DNA from: Deltaproteobacteria bacterium
GTDB lineage: Bacteria; Desulfobacterota; Binatia; UBA1149; JAJCZL01
Direction: 5' to 3'
DNA length: 40,615 bases
Assembly: GCA_029262415.1 (NCBI GenBank)
Contig: JAJCZL010000002.1
Coordinates: 1-40,615, forward strand
Made by a program: the position numbers and the translations under genes. The number at the start of each line of letters is the position of its first letter. Within the stretch, counting starts at the first letter, position 1. Positions 36,624 through 40,615 of the stretch are shown here, one piece after another. The notes beneath the pieces are model-generated. The model was not told the DNA's origin and ran no database searches. It worked only from the letters and a program-made list of their open reading frames with translations.

Positions 36624-37766
36624 TCAGAGTCCCATCTGACGAACCGCGAGGTCGCGCATGATCTCCTCTGAGCCACCGCCGATCGCGACCACCCTCACCT
36701 CGCGGTACAGGCGTTCAACCGGTGTACCGCGCAGGTAGCCGGCGCCGCCGAAGATCTGCAGCGCCTCGCGCGCACAATACTCATAGACTTGGGTGCCGAA
36801 GAACTTGGCCTTGCAGATCTCGGCGACCGGCATTTCGTCTTCGTTGACCATCCACGCGATCTGGTTGAGATAGGTCTCGAGCGCATCGATGCGCGAGGAC
36901 ATCTCGGCGATCTTGTGACGAATCACCTGGTGCTTGATGAGCGGCTTGCCGAAAGTATGACGCTCTTGCGCGTAACGGATCGATTCGGACAGGCACAGCT
37001 TCGAGCACCCGAGCGCAGTAGCGATCAAGCCGACACGCTCCAGATTGAAGTTGTTCATGATCGCAAGGAACCCCATGTTCTCCTGGCCGATCATGTCGGA
37101 GGCCGGCACGCGGACGTCTTCGAAATACAGTGTCGCGGTGTCCGAGGCCCACCAGCCCATCTTCTTGGCGAGTGCGGTCTGCGTGAAACCCGGCGCCCCC
37201 TTCTCGACGTAAAAGAGCGAGATGCCGTCGAGACCCGGCCCGCCCGTACGCGCGCCGACCACGAAGTGCTTAGCGCGCATACCACCGGTGATGAAGGTTT
37301 TCGAACCGTTGATGACGAAGTCGTCGCCGTCGCGCACCGCGTGGGTCTCCATGTTGGCAACATCGGAACCACCCGATGGTTCGGTGATACACAGAGCGCC
37401 GCCTTCGCGGCCGGCCATGATTGCGGGCAGGGTCTTGCGTTTGATCTCTTCACTCGCGAGCGCCTGCAGCGGCCCGGTCATGATGTTGCAACCGCCGAGC
37501 GCCGCGCCTACCCCGCCCGCACCGCAGCGAGCGACCTCGACCCCGATGATGACGCGCATAAAGCAGTCGTCGAAGCCAAGGCCGCCGTAGGCTTCGTCAA
37601 TACCGAGGCCGTAGATGCCGAGGGCGCCCGCCTTGGCATGCAACTCCCAAGGGATCTCGCCGGCCTCATCCCACTCATCGACATACGGCGTGATTTCGCT
37701 TGCGACGAACTTGGCGATGGTTTGCTGAAATACCTTGCGGTCCGGGGTTTCGTAGATGCTTCTCAC
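36624..37766 (-). CDS. Acyl-CoA dehydrogenase, isovaleryl/long-chain-type catalytic Glu
   Basis: A 380-residue FAD enzyme that introduces a 2,3 double bond into an acyl-CoA and passes electrons to ETF. FAD/substrate motifs include CITEPSGGSDVANM and GSKTFITGG. The canonical MCAD catalytic site near the C-terminus is replaced by IGGGSEEI (no Glu at the base position), whereas E243 in FNLERVGL occupies the helix-G position used by isovaleryl-CoA and long-chain acyl-CoA dehydrogenases. This points to branched or long substrates. GTG at 37766 overlaps the AtuA-like gene stop by 4 nt, so the two are coupled. Citronellyl-CoA-type dehydrogenases are a possible match. Confidence 0.92.
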   Translation of the reverse strand: MRSIYETPDRKVFQQTIAKFVASEITPYVDEWDEAGEIPWELHAKAGALGIYGLGIDEAYGGLGFDDCFMRVIIGVEVARCGAGGVGAALGGCNIMTGPLQALASEEIKRKTLPAIMAGREGGALCITEPSGGSDVANMETHAVRDGDDFVINGSKTFITGGMRAKHFVVGARTGGPGLDGISLFYVEKGAPGFTQTALAKKMGWWASDTATLYFEDVRVPASDMIGQENMGFLAIMNNFNLERVGLIATALGCSKLCLSESIRYAQERHTFGKPLIKHQVIRHKIAEMSSRIDALETYLNQIAWMVNEDEMPVAEICKAKFFGTQVYEYCAREALQIFGGAGYLRGTPVERLYREVRVVAIGGGSEEIMRDLAVRQMGL

Positions 37767-39565
37767 GCGAACGTCTCCAAGTGATCGCGCGCAGCCAACT
37801 CGGCGGGAACACGAACCGGGTGGTCGAGCAGCATCTGCGCGTAGGCCTTGCCCTGCGGATCGTTACGCAGGCTGGCGATACCACCGCCGCCGAGAATGTC
37901 GTGGAGCAAGAAGTTCAGACCGTCGATGCCGGGCAAGTCGAAACGATCGACACCGCCTTCGAGGATGTGCCCGAAGTATGCGCCGACCGCGGCCTCGCTC
38001 AGTGCGCTGCGTATATAAGGAAGGTATTCGGCCTTGCGCGCCAGGATTCCGATGTTTGCGTTGTTGCCCTTGTCGCCGCTGCGGCCCCACGCGAGCGCAA
38101 CCAATGGAACCTCGACGCTCTTGGCGCCGAGATCGGCTTCGGCCGGCGCGAGGGGGCGCTCGATCGCTGAGACATCCAGCGGTGTACCCGATGCTACCTC
38201 GACGTCGATCGTCTTAGCGCCAACGTGTACTTGCGCGCCGACCTCAGACTTCGGCAGCAAGAACGAGAACAACCTTACAACCGGCGAAGGTTTTGCGCGG
38301 TTGCCACCCATCCCCGTGGTGCCCGGCGACATCGACGTCGCCGACGAAGTCGCCTCGCGCAGCATCGCCGCCAACACTTCGGCAAGCGGATGCTTGGCGG
38401 CAAGTTTCAGCATCACCTCACGCGGACTCTTGATGCGCGCGTGAGGACCGTAACTCGATTCCGTACCGACGATCTCGACGCTCGTCTCCGTCAATGCCGG
38501 CAGCCCGCGCGCTTCCAGAACGCGGCTCATACGCGCGATGATAGCATCGGCCGTCTTGCGCGCTTTCTTGTCGGCGTCGATGCCCCCGATTGTCAGATAA
38601 AGTCCGAGTCTATAGCCGTCGCGGTAGGTCGCACAGACTTTGTACGTATCAGTCGGGGGGCGTCCCAAAGCATTCGAGACACGCACCACATCGACGCCTT
38701 CCTGCTCGACATTCGCCCGCGAAAAGTCACACACAACGTCGGGCAGAATGTATGCCTGTGGATCACCGATCTCGTAAACCAGTTGCTCGCGCACGTTGCC
38801 GACCACCACCTGCCCGCCGGTGCCCTCGGGCTTGCTTACCGTAAAGCTCCCATCGGCTTCGACCTCCGCGATCGGATAGCCGACGTTCTCCCAACCTTGG
38901 GTCTCGGCCCAGTCGGTATACAGGCCGCCGGTGCACTGCGCGCCGCACTCAATGATATGGCCGGCCAAAGATCCACCCGAAAGCAGATCGTAGTCGTCGG
39001 GCTTCCATCCAAACGCGTGGATGCATGCGCCGAGCGTAACCGCGCTGTCTACGCAACGGCCGGTTACAACTATGTCGGCGCCTTTATCGAGCGCCGCGGC
39101 GACTGGAAAGCCGCCCAGGTAGGCGTTCATGCTCATAAGGTCGCCGGGCATATCGGTGCCGGTGAACATTTCTTTGATGTTGCGTCCGCGCAACTCATCG
39201 GCACGTTCGATCAGGTCGTCGCCGGTAACGCAGCCGACTTTCAGATCAAGGCCGAGTTCTTTGATGAGTTCTTCGAGCGCCTTCGCGCATCCCTGCGGAT
39301 TTACCCCGCCCGCGTTCGAGATGACCTTGATGCCCTGCTTGGCGATCTCCGGCAGCGATTGGCGCATCGTCGTGGTGACGAAATCGAGAGCGTAGCCGTG
39401 CTCCGGGTTCATTGCGCGCGCGCGCGCGAGGATCGACATGGTAATCTCAGCCAAGTAGTCGAAGACCAAGTAGTCGAGCTTGCCGCCCGCGACCAACTGC
39501 GGCGCCGCCAACATGCTGTCGCCCCAAAAACCCGACGCCCCGCCGATTCGAATCGATTTGCCCAT
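37763..39565 (-). CDS. AtuA-like acyclic terpene utilisation protein (DUF1446)
   Basis: A 600-residue soluble protein of the AtuA/DUF1446 family. The N-terminal domain (1-450) has IRIGGASGFWGDSMLAAPQLV, MTGR-like GADIVVTGRCVDSAVTLGACIHAFGW and VISNAGGVNPQGCAKAL. The C-terminal AtuA ferredoxin-like domain (about 490-600) has LALAWGRSGDKGNNANIGILAR and FLLHDILGGGGIASLRNDPQGKAYAQMLL. In Pseudomonas, AtuA belongs to the citronellol/geraniol pathway alongside geranyl-CoA carboxylase; its reaction is still unclear. ATG at 39565 with AGGAG upstream is chosen over a TTG one codon before. It overlaps the acyl-CoA dehydrogenase gene by 4 nt. The carboxylase subunits are encoded about 4-8 kb away on the same strand. 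Confidence 0.92.
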   Translation of the reverse strand: MGKSIRIGGASGFWGDSMLAAPQLVAGGKLDYLVFDYLAEITMSILARARAMNPEHGYALDFVTTTMRQSLPEIAKQGIKVISNAGGVNPQGCAKALEELIKELGLDLKVGCVTGDDLIERADELRGRNIKEMFTGTDMPGDLMSMNAYLGGFPVAAALDKGADIVVTGRCVDSAVTLGACIHAFGWKPDDYDLLSGGSLAGHIIECGAQCTGGLYTDWAETQGWENVGYPIAEVEADGSFTVSKPEGTGGQVVVGNVREQLVYEIGDPQAYILPDVVCDFSRANVEQEGVDVVRVSNALGRPPTDTYKVCATYRDGYRLGLYLTIGGIDADKKARKTADAIIARMSRVLEARGLPALTETSVEIVGTESSYGPHARIKSPREVMLKLAAKHPLAEVLAAMLREATSSATSMSPGTTGMGGNRAKPSPVVRLFSFLLPKSEVGAQVHVGAKTIDVEVASGTPLDVSAIERPLAPAEADLGAKSVEVPLVALAWGRSGDKGNNANIGILARKAEYLPYIRSALSEAAVGAYFGHILEGGVDRFDLPGIDGLNFLLHDILGGGGIASLRNDPQGKAYAQMLLDHPVRVPAELAARDHLETFA

Positions 39566-39858
39566 CAAATACTCCTAGTCCGCCCAGCGACCCCTGCACG
39601 AAGCGTCAATCTCACTTGCTGGAGGGGGAGTGTCAACAAGGCGCACGGACATAGACGGCTTCGATCGCCCAACCCCATGCAGACCTAAACGACACGCAAA
39701 CCTGACCGAAGGCCCAGGGCACGATGCAACGACGATGCAGTCACCGACAACGGGGGCGAAGTTGACCCCACCCCGCTGAACGCGTAGCAAGATGAAGGCC
39801 GAAACGGCACGGACGCCTCGCGACGGGGCGCTGCACAGTCTTGGCAAGGGGAGTCGTT
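39566..39858. other. Intergenic region without a recognised gene
   Basis: About 290 bp between divergent genes. I see no convincing promoter pair, RNA gene or hairpin. The stretch around 39755-39780 (GGGGCGAAGTTGACCCC) vaguely resembles ends of IS21-type elements, but this is not enough to call a remnant. It should hold the promoters of the AtuA-like and NfeD genes. Confidence 0.35.
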
Positions 39859-40293
39859 GTGCCCTGGTGGGTGTGGATCACGATCGGAGTTCTGCTGCTT
39901 GGCTCTGAACTGACGTTTGTTGATGCCGGCTTCTATCTGGTGTTTCTGGGCATAGCAGCGCTTGCCACCGGCGCATTGGCTTTCACAGGCGTCGGATTTG
40001 TGCCCTGGATGCAGTGGATCACCTTCTCTCTGCTCGCGGTCGCGAGCATGTTTCTGTTCCGCCGCCCGCTCTACGAGCGCGTGCACGGCGGTACCTCCGG
40101 GCTTGACGATCCCTTAATCGGCGCGACCGTTATTGCACAAAGCAGCGTAGCGGTCGGCGCTAGCGGCCGCGCTGAGTTGCACGGCTCGACCTGGTCGATC
40201 ACCAACGACGGCCCGGCAGAACTCAACTCCGGCGACAGCGCGGTTGTCACAAGGGTGGATGGGCTGGCCTTGCATGTGCGCCGCCGGGACTGA
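39859..40293 (+). CDS. NfeD-family membrane protein (short, NfeD1b type)
   Basis: A 144-residue protein. Two or three TM helices (about 4-22, 27-46, 50-70) precede a cytoplasmic OB-fold domain (about 85-144, DPLIGATVIAQSSVAVGASGRAELHGSTWSITNDGPAELNSGDSAVVTRVDGLALHVRR). This is the short NfeD form without the N-terminal ClpP-like protease domain. GTG at 39859 is preferred because AAGGGGA precedes it; an in-frame TTG lies 18 nt earlier. It is followed 26 bp later by an SPFH/stomatin gene, its usual partner; together they organise membrane microdomains. Confidence 0.88.
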   Translation: MPWWVWITIGVLLLGSELTFVDAGFYLVFLGIAALATGALAFTGVGFVPWMQWITFSLLAVASMFLFRRPLYERVHGGTSGLDDPLIGATVIAQSSVAVGASGRAELHGSTWSITNDGPAELNSGDSAVVTRVDGLALHVRRRD

Positions 40294-40319
40294 CAAACGA
40301 GTACTCAGAGGAACTGACT

Positions 40320-40615
40320 ATGGACCCGACGATCTACACCCCTGTAATAGCATTCGTTATCCTGGCCATCATCGTCGTCGCCAAGACAGCGGTCATCGTT
40401 CCGCAACAAAGCGCCTTTGTTATTGAACGGCTCGGTCGCTACAGCCGTTCATTGCACGCCGGGTTTCACGTGCTGATTCCGTTCATAGATTCGGCCGCCT
40501 ACAAGCACAGCCTCAAAGAGCAGGCCGTCGATATCCCCGAGCAGATCTGCATTACCAACGACAACGTCCAAGTCGGCGTCGACGGCGTGTTGTACCTGCA
40601 GGTGCTCGACCCTAA
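40320..40615 (+). CDS. SPFH/band-7 (stomatin/QmcA-like) protein, N-terminal part (partial)
   Basis: The gene runs off the window; 98 residues are visible. An N-terminal membrane anchor (about 5-22, VIAFVILAIIVVAKTAVIV) is followed by the SPFH domain start (VPQQSAFVIERLGRYSRSLHAGFHVLIPFIDSAAYKHSLKEQAVDIPEQICITNDNVQVGVDGVLYLQVLDP). The wording matches the stomatin/QmcA branch. It lies 26 bp after the nfeD gene, the standard pairing. Family members form large membrane-bound oligomeric cages that help organise protein complexes and proteases. Confidence 0.93.
   Translation, partial: MDPTIYTPVIAFVILAIIVVAKTAVIVPQQSAFVIERLGRYSRSLHAGFHVLIPFIDSAAYKHSLKEQAVDIPEQICITNDNVQVGVDGVLYLQVLDP

Noticed and set aside
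39414-39428. Alternating GC tract (possible Z-DNA)
   Set aside because: It is explained by Ala-Arg codons of the AtuA-like gene in GC-rich DNA.
39575-39847. 90-residue minus-strand frame upstream of the AtuA-like gene
   Set aside because: It has no recognisable domain, no ribosome-binding site and shadow-like composition. It covers the expected promoter region.

Overview
The window is dense, high-GC Gram-negative bacterial chromosome: signal peptides, outer-membrane barrels ending in phenylalanine, periplasmic c-type cytochromes, and paired MMPL/RND transporters. Two secreted proteins carry dockerin-like Cys-flanked EF-hand repeats, one with a long poly-threonine linker. Together with a catabolic acyl-CoA carboxylase/AtuA/acyl-CoA dehydrogenase set, this resembles uncultured deltaproteobacterial lineages such as Binatota (Desulfobacterota_B). 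That placement is an inference from gene style, not a proven taxonomy. No rRNA, tRNA, CRISPR array or intact mobile element was seen.

Layout. Bases 1-3166 (+) hold the end of a multiheme c-type cytochrome, an AMIN-like/TPR/beta-barrel outer-membrane protein and a small secreted thioredoxin-fold-like protein. Bases 3173-10586 (-) form a tightly coupled six-gene operon. In transcription order it encodes a YceI protein, a polyprenyl diphosphate synthase, a heme-copper-oxidase subunit I homologue without the canonical CuB ligands, a small membrane protein, a fusion of an MFS-like 12-TM domain with CcoO-like and CcoP-like cytochrome c domains, and an MMPL/RND transporter. Divergent from it, 10807-16263 (+) encodes a MenA-like prenyltransferase, a porin, a PstS-like protein (apparently started at ATT), a sensor kinase and an NtrC-type regulator. 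The two units together look like a quinone-linked respiratory module and are the most unusual part of the window.

The middle (16279-24094) is mixed: a dockerin/poly-Thr secreted protein, an ABC exporter, a glutathione S-transferase, a Bax-inhibitor-1 family protein, a probable transposase remnant ending at a perfect 24-bp palindrome, a Yip1 protein, EttA and a glutathione peroxidase. The peroxidase is coupled to a second MMPL/RND transporter (24091-26394), which follows a second dockerin-like secreted protein.

The right third (27753-39565) is a catabolic region: a TIGR03084/DinB-like protein, a nitronate monooxygenase-type flavoprotein, a biotin-dependent acyl-CoA carboxylase (both subunits), a secreted protein of unknown function, an HSL-type hydrolase, a MaoC-type hydratase, an acyl-CoA dehydrogenase with its catalytic Glu in the isovaleryl-/long-chain position, and an AtuA-like protein. 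The set is consistent with degradation of a branched or isoprenoid acyl-CoA. The window ends with an NfeD/SPFH membrane pair. Several starts were placed downstream of the longest open frame because of Shine-Dalgarno sites, stop/start overlaps or family length, and each case is stated.
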